64,000 bases of DNA, taken from the NCBI GenBank assembly GCA_041752735.1, contig JBGSVW010000044.1, positions 11,724 through 75,723 on the forward strand, in the 5' to 3' direction. Origin of the DNA: UBA1422 sp041752735 (GTDB lineage Bacteria; Bacillota; Clostridia; Peptostreptococcales; Anaerovoracaceae). The notes under the pieces were generated by a model. That model saw only the letters and a program-made list of their open reading frames with translations. It was not told the DNA's origin and made no database searches. The stretch's first letter is position 1, and each line of letters opens with the position of its first letter. Position numbers and translations under genes: made by a program. This document shows positions 24,767 to 33,779 of the stretch, in pieces.

Positions 24767-26446
24767 TTAATATTCAGTCTCAGTTTTGATAACACCGGTT
24801 TTCTCTCCGTCCGCAATGGTGGCTCCCAGGTTAACGGCTTCTTTTTCAAGGGAAAGCAGGATGTTATTCAATGCTGTGATTCGCTCCGCGGATAGTTTTT
24901 TGCCAACCAACAGCTTGGACTGATACAAAACGCTTTCCATATCTTTGTGCACTTCTTCCATCCGCTTGGCCAGTTCTTCCACCTGCTGATTGTCCAGTGC
25001 ATCCGTTGCAATGCCCTCTGCGCTGACCAATTCCCCGGTTTCTAGTTCATAGGAAACATAGTCCCGTATAATGGTGGTATCATAGCCAAAGGTCTCTTTG
25101 ATCTTGTTGGCGAAAGTGACTTTTGCTTCTTCTTCCCCGTGTACAAGGAAAATCTCTTTGGGCTTTCCTTTGAATCCACCCAACCAGTCCAATAGTCCGG
25201 CTTGATCTGCATGACCTGAAAAACCTTCCAGATTATAGATTTCTGCATTCACATGGATTGTCTCACCAAACAGCTTCACCTCTTTTAGCCCATCTAAAAT
25301 GGCTCTTCCCAAGGTGCCCTCTGCCTGGTATCCAACAAAGACGATGCTGGACTTGGCATCCCATAAATTATGCTTCAAGTGATGCCGGATTCTTCCTGCA
25401 TCGCACATTCCACTTGCTGAAATAACCACTTTTGGTGTGCGGTCAAAATTCAACGCTTTAGATTCTTCGCTGGTACGGGTGAATTTAAGGTTTTTAAAAT
25501 CCAAAGGCATATCACCCTTGAGAATATAATCCTTCGTTTCTTCGTCGAATACCTGCGCATTCCGCTTGAACACTTCCGTAGCCGTAGTAGCCATGGGGCT
25601 ATCCACATAGATCATCAGTTTGTCCAGATCGGATTTGTACTTTGTACCCTGTTCATAGAAGCGGTTAAACTCAAAGAGCAACTCTTGTGTTCTGCCCACT
25701 GCAAATGCTGGGATTACAACAGTTCCACCCCTTCGGGTTGTCTTGACCACAATATCAAGAAGCTGGTCGATGCTGGTGGCGTTTGCCGGGTGAAGGCGGT
25801 TGCCATAGGTGGATTCCAGTATCAGATAGTCCGCACTTTTTATGTGGGTCGGATCCCGCAAAATTGGTCGGTTTGTCACGCCCAGATCTCCTGAGTAAAC
25901 AAGCTTCGATGATTTGCCATCCTCTTCCATCCAAATTTCGGTGATGGCAGACCCTAAGATGTGACCGGCGTCGTTGTAGACGATCTTAATGTGGCCGTTG
26001 ATTTCAATCAGTTGATCATATAGCACCGGGGAAACCAGTTTTAAGGCTTCCTCCGCGTCTTTGGTTGTATAAAGGGGTTCTACCGGATCCACCCCTGCAC
26101 GTAAATTTTTGCGGTTTTGCCATTCTGCTTCTTTTTCATGAATGTACGCGCTATCCTTGAGCATTACCTCAAGCAAATCCGCCGTGGCATCGGTACAATA
26201 TATTTTGCCTCGAAATCCCCTTTTGACCAACAAGGGCAATCTGCCACAATGGTCGATATGGGCATGGCTCAACAGCACAAATTCGATTTGGTCCACCTGA
26301 AATGGGAAGGGCATTAAGTTTTGCTTTTCTTGCTCTTTTCCCCCTTGGAATTGTCCGCAATCCAGTAAGAATTGGTGGGTTCCGGTGGTTATCCAATGGC
26401 AAGAGCCGGTGACACCGGTTGCTGCTCCACAAAATTGTATATTCAT
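24767..26446 (-). CDS. Beta-CASP metallo-beta-lactamase fold RNase
   Basis: A 559-residue protein with the MBL zinc motif HAHIDHCG, later metal ligands (AGHILGSA, YSGDLG), the beta-CASP signature (SASGMCDAGRIRHHL) and the C-terminal motifs GFSGHADQ and VHGE. The family cleaves RNA and includes CPSF73-like nucleases. A C-terminal extension of about 70 residues follows the core. Its ATG overlaps the cysK stop (ATGA), so the two are translationally coupled. The RNA target is unknown. Confidence 0.88.
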   Translation of the reverse strand: MNIQFCGAATGVTGSCHWITTGTHQFLLDCGQFQGGKEQEKQNLMPFPFQVDQIEFVLLSHAHIDHCGRLPLLVKRGFRGKIYCTDATADLLEVMLKDSAYIHEKEAEWQNRKNLRAGVDPVEPLYTTKDAEEALKLVSPVLYDQLIEINGHIKIVYNDAGHILGSAITEIWMEEDGKSSKLVYSGDLGVTNRPILRDPTHIKSADYLILESTYGNRLHPANATSIDQLLDIVVKTTRRGGTVVIPAFAVGRTQELLFEFNRFYEQGTKYKSDLDKLMIYVDSPMATTATEVFKRNAQVFDEETKDYILKGDMPLDFKNLKFTRTSEESKALNFDRTPKVVISASGMCDAGRIRHHLKHNLWDAKSSIVFVGYQAEGTLGRAILDGLKEVKLFGETIHVNAEIYNLEGFSGHADQAGLLDWLGGFKGKPKEIFLVHGEEEAKVTFANKIKETFGYDTTIIRDYVSYELETGELVSAEGIATDALDNQQVEELAKRMEEVHKDMESVLYQSKLLVGKKLSAERITALNNILLSLEKEAVNLGATIADGEKTGVIKTETEY

Positions 26447-27378
26447 ACTTGTCCTCCTTCTTGGAAAAGCGCAGTAGACAAATACCGTTCTCCGGTATCC
26501 GGCAAGACGGTTACAATATTTTTACCTTGGTATTCCGGTCGTTGGGCCAATTGAAGTGCTGCATATACCGCAGCACCGGAAGAAATTCCGGCTAGAATTC
26601 CTTCTTTTTTGCCAAGCATTTTGGCGGTCTCAATGGCTTGCTCCCCTTTTACACGGATAATCTCGTCATATATTTTTGTATCCAGAACAGCTGGGACAAA
26701 CCCTGCACCAATTCCCTGTATGGGGTGAGGTCCGGGATTTTCTCCCGAAAGTACCGCAGAGGCGTCAGGTTCCACAGCAACAATACGGACTGATGGATTT
26801 TTTGTTTTCAGATATCTTCCCACTCCGGTGATGGTTCCCCCGGTGCCTACCCCTGCTACAAAAATATCCACCTTGCCGGAAAGGGCTTCCCAAATTTCCG
26901 GTCCGGTGGTATCAAAATGTGCTTGTGGGTTGGCGGGATTATCAAACTGCCCAGGGATGTATGAATTAGGTGTGGTTTCTGCCAGTTCTTTAGCCCTTGC
27001 AATGGCGCCATTCATTCCTAAGGACCCCTGTGTAAGAACAAGCTCCGCTCCAAAAGCCTTCAGCAATTTCCTACGTTCTTCCGACATGCTCTCAGGCATG
27101 GTCAGTATTGTACGGTATCCTTTTGCAGCGGCTACCATGGCCAACCCAATTCCCGTGTTTCCGCTGGTGGGTTCAATGATGACACTGCCGGGACCCAAAA
27201 GTCCCCGTGCTTCTGCATCTTCAATCATGGCTTTGGCAATACGGCTTTTAATACTTCCTCCCGGATTTGCGCTTTCCAATTTTACATAAATCTTGGCTTC
27301 CGCGGTGGAATCCGATTGGATGTTGGACAACGCCAAAAGCGGTGTGTCTCCAATCACATTATCGATGCGATACCTCAT
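26443..27378 (-). CDS. cysK: Cysteine synthase (O-acetylserine sulfhydrylase)
   Basis: A 311-residue PLP enzyme joining O-acetylserine and sulfide. The PLP lysine lies in GGSIKSRIA; TSGNTGIGLA and GVGTGGTITGVGRYL bind substrate and phosphate, and GISSGAAVYA is conserved. Family length is normal. GGAGGG precedes the start. It forms a two-gene unit with the beta-CASP nuclease. Confidence 0.93.
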   Translation of the reverse strand: MRYRIDNVIGDTPLLALSNIQSDSTAEAKIYVKLESANPGGSIKSRIAKAMIEDAEARGLLGPGSVIIEPTSGNTGIGLAMVAAAKGYRTILTMPESMSEERRKLLKAFGAELVLTQGSLGMNGAIARAKELAETTPNSYIPGQFDNPANPQAHFDTTGPEIWEALSGKVDIFVAGVGTGGTITGVGRYLKTKNPSVRIVAVEPDASAVLSGENPGPHPIQGIGAGFVPAVLDTKIYDEIIRVKGEQAIETAKMLGKKEGILAGISSGAAVYAALQLAQRPEYQGKNIVTVLPDTGERYLSTALFQEGGQV

Positions 27379-27454
27379 GTTTTCCCTCCAGACTGTAAAT
27401 ACTTATGACATTAATATACCACATCATAGGCTGGAAAAACATATGATTTACATC

Positions 27455-27874
27455 TTATTCGGTATATGCCGCATCGCAATATACACAGTTGTACTGACGT
27501 TTTTCCCTGTCGGTCAGCTTGAAGGCGTGGACGATTTCCTGCTCCACAGTAGTGATACATCGAGGATTTTTGCAGCGTACCACGCCAGTCAATGTTTCCG
27601 GCAGCTCTAAATGCTTCTTTTTGGTCAATTGACCGTCCTGAATCATATTCACTGTGATGTCTGGATCAATGAATCCTAACACGTCCAAATTTAATTCAAT
27701 TTTCTCATCAATTTTAATGATGTCTTTCTTCCCGCACTTATTGCTTTGGGCATTCTGGACAATAGCGACGCTGCAAGTCAGTTTTTCAAGGTGCAGCAGC
27801 CGATAAATTTCCATACTTTTTCCCGCCGGGATATGGTCGATCACAATACCTGTGGTAACACCGTCTACATTCAT
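27455..27874 (-). CDS. pyrI: Aspartate carbamoyltransferase regulatory chain
   Basis: A 139-residue protein with the nucleotide-binding N-terminal domain (GIVIDHIPAGK) and the C-terminal zinc site CKNPRC ... CVYC. It binds ATP/CTP and tunes PyrB. The start at 27874 is chosen because AAGGAGGG precedes it and it overlaps the pyrB stop as ATGA. Last gene of the pyrimidine operon. Confidence 0.95.
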   Translation of the reverse strand: MNVDGVTTGIVIDHIPAGKSMEIYRLLHLEKLTCSVAIVQNAQSNKCGKKDIIKIDEKIELNLDVLGFIDPDITVNMIQDGQLTKKKHLELPETLTGVVRCKNPRCITTVEQEIVHAFKLTDREKRQYNCVYCDAAYTE

Positions 27875-28803
27875 GAGTTTCCCTCCTTTGTTAAATTGAG
27901 CAAGGTGAGGATGAGCGCCATCCGGATGTATTTTCCGCAAAGGGCCTGTGTGAAATAGCACGCCCGTGGATCATCATCCACCTCAATGGATATTTCGTTC
28001 ACCCGAGGCAGCGGGTGTAGAATAATCAAATCTTTCTTCGCCGGTTTTAGTTTGTTCATATCCAGAATGTAGCTGTCCTTTAAACGAATGTAATCCTGCT
28101 CGTTGAAAAATCGTTCCTTCTGAACTCTCGTCATATATAGGATGTCCAATTCTCCCATGACTTGTTCCATGTGTTCCACCTGTTTCCATTCCACTCCGGC
28201 AGCAGCCAGCAAATCTCGAATGTATGCGGGAACCCGAAGCTCTTCAGGAGATATGAGGATGAACTTGTTTCCCGGGTACCGTAGCATTGCTTCAATTAGA
28301 GAGTGAACGGTTCGGCCAAATTGCAGGTCACCGCAAAGTCCTACTGTTAAATTGTTCAGCCGTCCTTTTTCCCGTTTGATGGTCAAAAGGTCGGTCAGGG
28401 TCTGTGTGGGATGGTGATGACCACCATCGCCCCCATTGATGATGGGCACTGTAGTTCGTTTTGATGCAATCAACGGTGCGCCTTCTTTGGGGTGCCGCAT
28501 TGCGATGATGTCCGCATAACAACCAACTGTTCGAATGGTATCACTGACACTTTCGCCTTTGGCTGCCGAACTTGAATCGCTGCTGGAAAATCCCAATACG
28601 TTTCCTCCCAACTCCATCATGGCCGCCTCAAAGCTAAGTCTGGTTCTTGTGCTGGGTTCGAAAAACAATGTAGCGAGTTTTTTCCCTGCGCACCGGTTTT
28701 GATAATCCCCGGGATTTTTCATAATGATCTCCGCAAGGGCAATCATCCGATCAATTTCCTCGATGGAAAAATCAGTGATGCTGATTAGATTTCTGATTTC
28801 CAT
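27871..28803 (-). CDS. pyrB: Aspartate carbamoyltransferase catalytic chain
   Basis: A 310-residue enzyme making carbamoyl-aspartate, the committed step of pyrimidine synthesis. The carbamoyl phosphate loop (PSTRTRLSFE), KGES, HPTQTLTDLL and HPLPRVNEI motifs are all intact. Its GGAGGT site and start lie inside the end of pyrE (19-bp overlap), and it is coupled to pyrI downstream. Confidence 0.96.
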   Translation of the reverse strand: MEIRNLISITDFSIEEIDRMIALAEIIMKNPGDYQNRCAGKKLATLFFEPSTRTRLSFEAAMMELGGNVLGFSSSDSSSAAKGESVSDTIRTVGCYADIIAMRHPKEGAPLIASKRTTVPIINGGDGGHHHPTQTLTDLLTIKREKGRLNNLTVGLCGDLQFGRTVHSLIEAMLRYPGNKFILISPEELRVPAYIRDLLAAAGVEWKQVEHMEQVMGELDILYMTRVQKERFFNEQDYIRLKDSYILDMNKLKPAKKDLIILHPLPRVNEISIEVDDDPRACYFTQALCGKYIRMALILTLLNLTKEGNS

Positions 28804-29375
28804 TCCAGTACCTCCTTCATTTCTTTTTCTTCAAGATACCCTTCGTCCACGGCCACTTGCGCCAAAATCTCAAGGTCGCAAAGGCTGACGGTTGGAACAG
28901 GCAACGTTCGTATTCCATAATTGAAAATGCTCAGGATTCCTAGTACCTCTGCGCCAGCTGTTTCCAATGCCTCTACCGTATCCATGGAGGAACCGCCTGT
29001 GGAAATCAAATCCTCCACAACCACAACCTTTTGACCGGGAATCAACTTTCCTTCTATTCGGTTTGTTCTGCCGTGGTCTTTGGCTTTCGCCCGGACGTAG
29101 CCCATTGGCAATCCCAGCATATGTCCGACAATGGCCGCATGGGCGATGCCTGCTGTACTGGTTCCCATCAACACCTGACAATCGGGATAGTATTGGCTGA
29201 CTGCGTTGGCTAACCCTTGCTCCACAATATTCCGAACCGCCGGGTCCGTGAGAATCAGTCGGTTGTCGCAGTACACCGGACTTTTAATTCCGCTTGCCCA
29301 TGTAAAGGGTTCGTTTGGTCTTAGGAATACTGCCCCTATGGATAAAAGCTGTTTTGCGATTTCTTTGTTTTTCAT
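28785..29375 (-). CDS. pyrE: Orotate phosphoribosyltransferase
   Basis: A 196-residue enzyme converting orotate and PRPP to OMP. The PRPP motif VVVVEDLISTGGSS is clear, as is the flexible loop YVRAKAKDHGRTNRIEG. GGAGG precedes the start. It sits 44 bp after pyrF in the operon. Confidence 0.95.
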   Translation of the reverse strand: MKNKEIAKQLLSIGAVFLRPNEPFTWASGIKSPVYCDNRLILTDPAVRNIVEQGLANAVSQYYPDCQVLMGTSTAGIAHAAIVGHMLGLPMGYVRAKAKDHGRTNRIEGKLIPGQKVVVVEDLISTGGSSMDTVEALETAGAEVLGILSIFNYGIRTLPVPTVSLCDLEILAQVAVDEGYLEEKEMKEVLEWKSEI

Positions 29376-29419
29376 CGTCTGCCTCCTTCTATATACAACC
29401 CGAAATGCTCCGGATTTAT

Positions 29420-30196
29420 TTATATTTCTATCCCTTTCCCAAGGAAATCTCTCCTAATCTCAAGGTATGCGGTCAGTGGGTCCATTGCTCCCGTAATGGG
29501 CCTTCCCACCACGATATAGTCAGCACCCAGGGCTTTGGCCTCCTTGGGTGTTCGCACTCGTACCTGGTCTTGTTTGGCACCCTCCCCCTGATTTGCCAAA
29601 CGGATTCCAGGTGTCACTGTCAGGAAGGTTCTGCCGCAAATTTCGTGAATCGCCGGGGCCTCTTCCGGGCTACAAACCACCCCGTCAAGCCCCGACTCTC
29701 TAGCCAGTCTCGCATAGGTTGAAACAACTTCCTCGACGGAACCGGGAATCAAAATTTCTCGGTTCATACGCCATTGATCCGTAGATGTTAGTTGGGTAAC
29801 TGCAATCAATAGTGGTCTTTCCAATCCGGCGGGAGTGCCTTGCTCAAGGCCATTACGGGCTGCAACCATCATACTGGCAGTTCCTGCCGCATGGACATTG
29901 CACATATCCACACCCAAAGTGGCCAGCACCGCCATGGACCGTTGCACCGTATTTGGAATGTCATGAAGCTTTAGATCCAGGAAGATTTTATGTCCCCGTT
30001 CTTTAAGGCTCTGTATGAAGGTGGGGCCGGCTGCATAAAAAAGCTCCATCCCCACCTTTAAGAAAGGGCGTTCCTCTCCCAATGAATCCAGAAACGCCAA
30101 TGCAGGCTGACGCCCTGGAAAATCAAGGGCTATGATTACCTTGTTCCTTTGCTTCGCCGTTTCTGTTATGGTTTTTACCTTTATTTGTTCGTTCAT
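29420..30196 (-). CDS. pyrF: Orotidine 5'-phosphate decarboxylase
   Basis: A 258-residue enzyme making UMP. The catalytic Asp-Lys-Asp set is in FLDLKLHDIPNT and the C-terminal phosphate site in GADYIVVGRPITGA. It resembles the longer, 260-280 residue PyrF branch. The start overlaps the pyrD stop by 4 bp and has GGGGGA before it. Confidence 0.93.
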   Translation of the reverse strand: MNEQIKVKTITETAKQRNKVIIALDFPGRQPALAFLDSLGEERPFLKVGMELFYAAGPTFIQSLKERGHKIFLDLKLHDIPNTVQRSMAVLATLGVDMCNVHAAGTASMMVAARNGLEQGTPAGLERPLLIAVTQLTSTDQWRMNREILIPGSVEEVVSTYARLARESGLDGVVCSPEEAPAIHEICGRTFLTVTPGIRLANQGEGAKQDQVRVRTPKEAKALGADYIVVGRPITGAMDPLTAYLEIRRDFLGKGIEI

Positions 30197-31116
30197 ACAA
30201 TCCCCCTTATTTGTTCTAAATCGTCTATCTGCAATCTGTCCATAAGTTCAGGCAAAGCCAAGACTACATCTCTGCAGGCATATGGGTTCACCAGGTTTGC
30301 AGCACCTATTTGCACTGCTGTGGCTCCGGCCATAATCATCTCGATTACCTCTTCCGCTGTGGTGATGCCCCCCATCCCGATAATTGGAATGTTGACCCCG
30401 TGGAATACCTGGTTGACCATGCGAAGGGCAATGGGCAAGATTGCCGGTCCCGACAGCCCACCGGTGATGTTAGCCAGCACCGGTCGGCGCCGACAGATGT
30501 CAATGCGCATGGCGGAAAAGGTGTTGACCATGGAAATCCCATCGGCGCCGGATGCCTCACAGGCCTTGGCGATTTCGACGATGTCTGTCACGTTGGGACT
30601 AAGCTTCATATAGATAGGCTTGTCGGTTACTGCTCTTACTGCTGCAGTAATCTCCGCAGCTGCCTTGGCATCTGTGCCAAACACAGATCCACCTCCGTGT
30701 ACGTTTGGGCAGCTGATATTGACCTCTAATATTGCTACCTCTTTTGATTGGGAAAGCAGCCTGGCACAGGCGATGTATTCTTCTTTGCTAAACCCGCTGA
30801 TGTTGGCCAATATTGGGATTTGGCACAGGGAAGCGAGACGGGGCAGCTCCACTGCGGCCACCTGCTGGATGCCGGGATTCTGCAAACCCACAGCATTGAC
30901 CAGGCCGCAGGGGGCTTCGGCAATGCGAGGAGTTTCATTGCCGAAGCGGCGGTGAAGGGTGGTGCCCTTCACCGCGATGCCCCCAAGCAGGTTCAGGTCA
31001 TAAAGTGCTGCCATTTCTTCGCCGTAGCCAAAGGTGCCACTGGCCGGAATCACTGGATTTTTTAGTTCTATTTCTCCAAGATGCACAACGGTGCTTATTG
31101 TTCTTGTATCTACCAT
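30193..31116 (-). CDS. pyrD: Dihydroorotate dehydrogenase, class 1B catalytic chain
   Basis: A 307-residue FMN enzyme oxidising dihydroorotate. The class 1B catalytic cysteine is in EVNISCPNVHGGG, and the FMN phosphate site is in IPIIGMGGITTAEE. It pairs with PyrK, whose stop it overlaps by 7 bp, so electrons go to NAD+ through PyrK. Confidence 0.95.
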   Translation of the reverse strand: MVDTRTISTVVHLGEIELKNPVIPASGTFGYGEEMAALYDLNLLGGIAVKGTTLHRRFGNETPRIAEAPCGLVNAVGLQNPGIQQVAAVELPRLASLCQIPILANISGFSKEEYIACARLLSQSKEVAILEVNISCPNVHGGGSVFGTDAKAAAEITAAVRAVTDKPIYMKLSPNVTDIVEIAKACEASGADGISMVNTFSAMRIDICRRRPVLANITGGLSGPAILPIALRMVNQVFHGVNIPIIGMGGITTAEEVIEMIMAGATAVQIGAANLVNPYACRDVVLALPELMDRLQIDDLEQIRGIV

Positions 31117-31886
31117 ATGATTTCCTCCTTTGAAAGCACCGGTCCATCCACACAGATTCTTTTATCTCCATATTTAGTCTGGCAACTGCATCCCATACAG
31201 ACCCCAAATCCACATCCCATGCGGCTTTCAAAACTAAATTGGCCTTCTGGCGCCAAATCCCGCACCCCATGTAGCATGGCCTCAGGACCACAGGCGAAGA
31301 GTCGATCCCAAGTCCGTTCTTCAGCCGCCTCCAAAACGGTTCCTTTGACCCCCTGGCTTCCATCCATGGTTGCCACACCTACGGTTATTCCCAGACTTTT
31401 GAATTCCTCTTCATAAAAAATTTCATCTGCCGTGCCAAAGCCCATAAGAAGTTCCGGAGCTCTTCCTTCCCCAATGAGTTTCTTTGCAAGACCGTAAAGC
31501 GGGGGCAACCCCACGCCGCCGCCTACCAGAACAATCCGCTCTGCCTCGTCTCCGCAGCAGCTGGTATCAAATCCATTTCCCAAAGGATAAAGAATGTTCA
31601 ACTTTTCCCCCGGGCTCATCCTCGTCATGGTTGTGGTTCCTTTCCCTACGACTTTGTAAACTAAAGTCAGTACCCCGCCACCTGCATCGCAGACAGATAA
31701 AGGTCGACGTAGATAGCAGCCTTCTACCAAGATATTTACAAACTGACCCGGTGCTGTGAATACTTCGGTGTCGCATGCCAGTGTCATTTCCCAAGTATCC
31801 CGTGCAATCATACGATTGGAAAGGATGCTGCAATCTCTCTGGCGAATTGTTCCTTTTATATCATTCGTCTGATGTTTTTCCGTCAT
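31110..31886 (-). CDS. pyrK: Dihydroorotate dehydrogenase electron transfer subunit
   Basis: A 258-residue ferredoxin-reductase-like protein with the FAD motif RRPLSVCD, the NAD site VLVGGGVGLPPLYGLAKKL, and the [2Fe-2S] cysteines in GCGFGVCMGCSC ... ICVDGPV. The start at 31886 is chosen because it overlaps the pyrC stop as ATGA; an in-frame ATG twelve bases upstream is possible. Confidence 0.94.
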   Translation of the reverse strand: MTEKHQTNDIKGTIRQRDCSILSNRMIARDTWEMTLACDTEVFTAPGQFVNILVEGCYLRRPLSVCDAGGGVLTLVYKVVGKGTTTMTRMSPGEKLNILYPLGNGFDTSCCGDEAERIVLVGGGVGLPPLYGLAKKLIGEGRAPELLMGFGTADEIFYEEEFKSLGITVGVATMDGSQGVKGTVLEAAEERTWDRLFACGPEAMLHGVRDLAPEGQFSFESRMGCGFGVCMGCSCQTKYGDKRICVDGPVLSKEEIIW

Positions 31887-33145
31887 GATCGTTCCCATAC
31901 AATGGTTCCTCCTACAATGGTGCATTTGTTGGCACCTACCACTTGCATTCCTTCAAATGGTGTACTTTTTCCTTTGCTATGAAATGTTTCAGGGTCGATG
32001 AAATAGGATTGTTCCAAATCCCAAATGCACAAATCCGCCGGTTGTCCAGGCGCCAAAATTCCTCCGGGCAAAGCGAATCGTCTTCTTGGCGCTACAGCCA
32101 TGGCATTCACCAACCTCTCCAGTGTCACTCTGCTTGTCCGCACCAATTGGGTATAAAGAGCAGGAAAAGCCGTCTCCAACCCTACCACTCCGTTAGCACT
32201 ATCACGAAATCCCAAAGATTTTTCGTTTATACTGTGGGGGGCATGATCCGTTGCGATGATATCGATGGTGCCATCCGCAAGGCCTTCAACCAGCGCCAAT
32301 CTGTCTTCTTTGCCCATCAACGGTGGGTTCATTTTAAATCGTCCTTCATCCAACCTTTCTTCTTCAGAGAAAATCAGATAATGGGGGGCGGTCTCGCAGG
32401 TCACATCCAGTCCGGCTTGTTTGGCGTCGCGAATTAGTCGGAGACTTTCTTTTGTAGATACATGGCAGACATGATATTTGCATCCTGTTTTTTTACATAA
32501 GGCCAGGTCCCGTGCCACCTGACTCCACTCGCTACGTCGGAAATCCCCGGCTGCCGATAATGTTTCGTCTTCGCAGTGAGCGACAATGACTTTGTCCAGC
32601 ACCTTTGCTCTTTCCATGGCTGCTTCCATCAAATCTCCTGTCTGTACCCCCGTTCCATCATCGCTAAAGCCTGCTACCCAAGGTGCCAAGGCTGTCATAT
32701 CACTAAGGGTTCCGACACCGTCCCGTGCTAAGGTAATGGTTCCATAAGGAATCACCGGAATGAGTGCATCCCGCTTAATTGCTTGAAGTTGGATTTCCAG
32801 TGCCGGCAGGCTATCTGGGGCAGGGTTCACATTAGGCATTGCGCAAAGAGTGGTATACCCTCCGGCTGCGCCAGCCATGGTGCCGGTGGCAATGGTCTCC
32901 TTGTATTCATAACCCGGTTCCCGAAGATGAACGTGAACATCCACAAAGCCAGGCAAAAGAAAAGAGTTATCGCAATTGATAACTCTTTCATATTGAATAG
33001 ATAAATTATTAAATACAGAATCTGATTCCAAAAAACCTTGACCCGATGGTATCAATGCGGCAATCCGTCCTCCTTCTAGGATGACGTCCCGCTTCTCCCA
33101 TTGCCTTCCGATGAAGACATTTCCGTTCCTTAAATAGATTCTCAT
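31883..33145 (-). CDS. pyrC: Dihydroorotase
   Basis: A 420-residue zinc amidohydrolase closing carbamoyl-aspartate to dihydroorotate. Metal ligands are seen in DVHVHLREPG and ATDHAPHS, with HVSTKESL between. AAGGA lies before the ATG at 33145, preferred over one 21 bp further up. It is the first gene of pyrC-K-D-F-E-B-I. carA and carB are not in the window. No PyrR-type attenuator was recognised upstream. Confidence 0.94.
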   Translation of the reverse strand: MRIYLRNGNVFIGRQWEKRDVILEGGRIAALIPSGQGFLESDSVFNNLSIQYERVINCDNSFLLPGFVDVHVHLREPGYEYKETIATGTMAGAAGGYTTLCAMPNVNPAPDSLPALEIQLQAIKRDALIPVIPYGTITLARDGVGTLSDMTALAPWVAGFSDDGTGVQTGDLMEAAMERAKVLDKVIVAHCEDETLSAAGDFRRSEWSQVARDLALCKKTGCKYHVCHVSTKESLRLIRDAKQAGLDVTCETAPHYLIFSEEERLDEGRFKMNPPLMGKEDRLALVEGLADGTIDIIATDHAPHSINEKSLGFRDSANGVVGLETAFPALYTQLVRTSRVTLERLVNAMAVAPRRRFALPGGILAPGQPADLCIWDLEQSYFIDPETFHSKGKSTPFEGMQVVGANKCTIVGGTIVWERS

Positions 33146-33218
33146 TTTGAATTCCTTTTTTCCCAAATTTTTTCAAGTCTATCATGGGAAAGTTGTTTTG
33201 TCAAATGGTTCTATTCTA

Positions 33219-33716
33219 TTATTTTTGTTTTTTGGCTTTCTTTACTTTATCCGCAAATACAAATACTTTTGCGGTTCCATCACGGGCAGTGCCATCTTTC
33301 ATCACCGCAGTGATGTTTGCTTTACCCACACCTACTATTGTGACAACACCTTCAGCAGATACGGTGGCAATGGTCTCGTCGTCAGAAGTCCATATTACAT
33401 CTGCAGGGTCTTGTTTTTCCGAGCCGATACGAGCGACTAAAGTATAATCTTTTCCGATATCCGACTGAGACAACTTGGTGACCGGAGATTTTAGATTAAT
33501 CTTGGGCAATTCACCGTCCAGCGCTTCACCTTCGTCCAAATCGCCTTCCTCGTCTTCCAAGGCAGCATCCGGTTCATCGGCATCCCCCTGAACATCCTCA
33601 AGGATTTGATCTGGTGCTTCGCTTTGATCCAATTCATCTGCATAGGCCGCTAAAGTTGGGATTAAAGTGAGCGTCAATGCAACGGACAATACGATTATGA
33701 CTAATTTATTTCTCAT
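33219..33716 (-). CDS. Secreted acidic protein with bacterial Ig-like (Big_2) domain
   Basis: A 165-residue protein: signal peptide (about 1-25, ending near AAYADE), a strongly acidic Asp/Glu-rich linker (about 28-72), then one Big_2-like domain (VIWTSDDETIATVSAEGVVTIVG) and a Lys-rich end. Such domains occur in surface and adhesion proteins. AGGAGGT precedes the start. The linker may bind cations or act as a spacer; function unknown. No cell-wall anchor motif is present. Confidence 0.75.
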   Translation of the reverse strand: MRNKLVIIVLSVALTLTLIPTLAAYADELDQSEAPDQILEDVQGDADEPDAALEDEEGDLDEGEALDGELPKINLKSPVTKLSQSDIGKDYTLVARIGSEKQDPADVIWTSDDETIATVSAEGVVTIVGVGKANITAVMKDGTARDGTAKVFVFADKVKKAKKQK

Positions 33717-33779
33717 GGGAACCTCCTTCCGTAGTTTGCATAGATAATGTTATCACTCTTCATATTCAATGTCAAACCG

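Noticed and set aside
33146..33218. PyrR-type attenuator before pyrC
   Set aside because: The gap to the upstream gene is too short and no PyrR-binding motif or antiterminator pair is visible.
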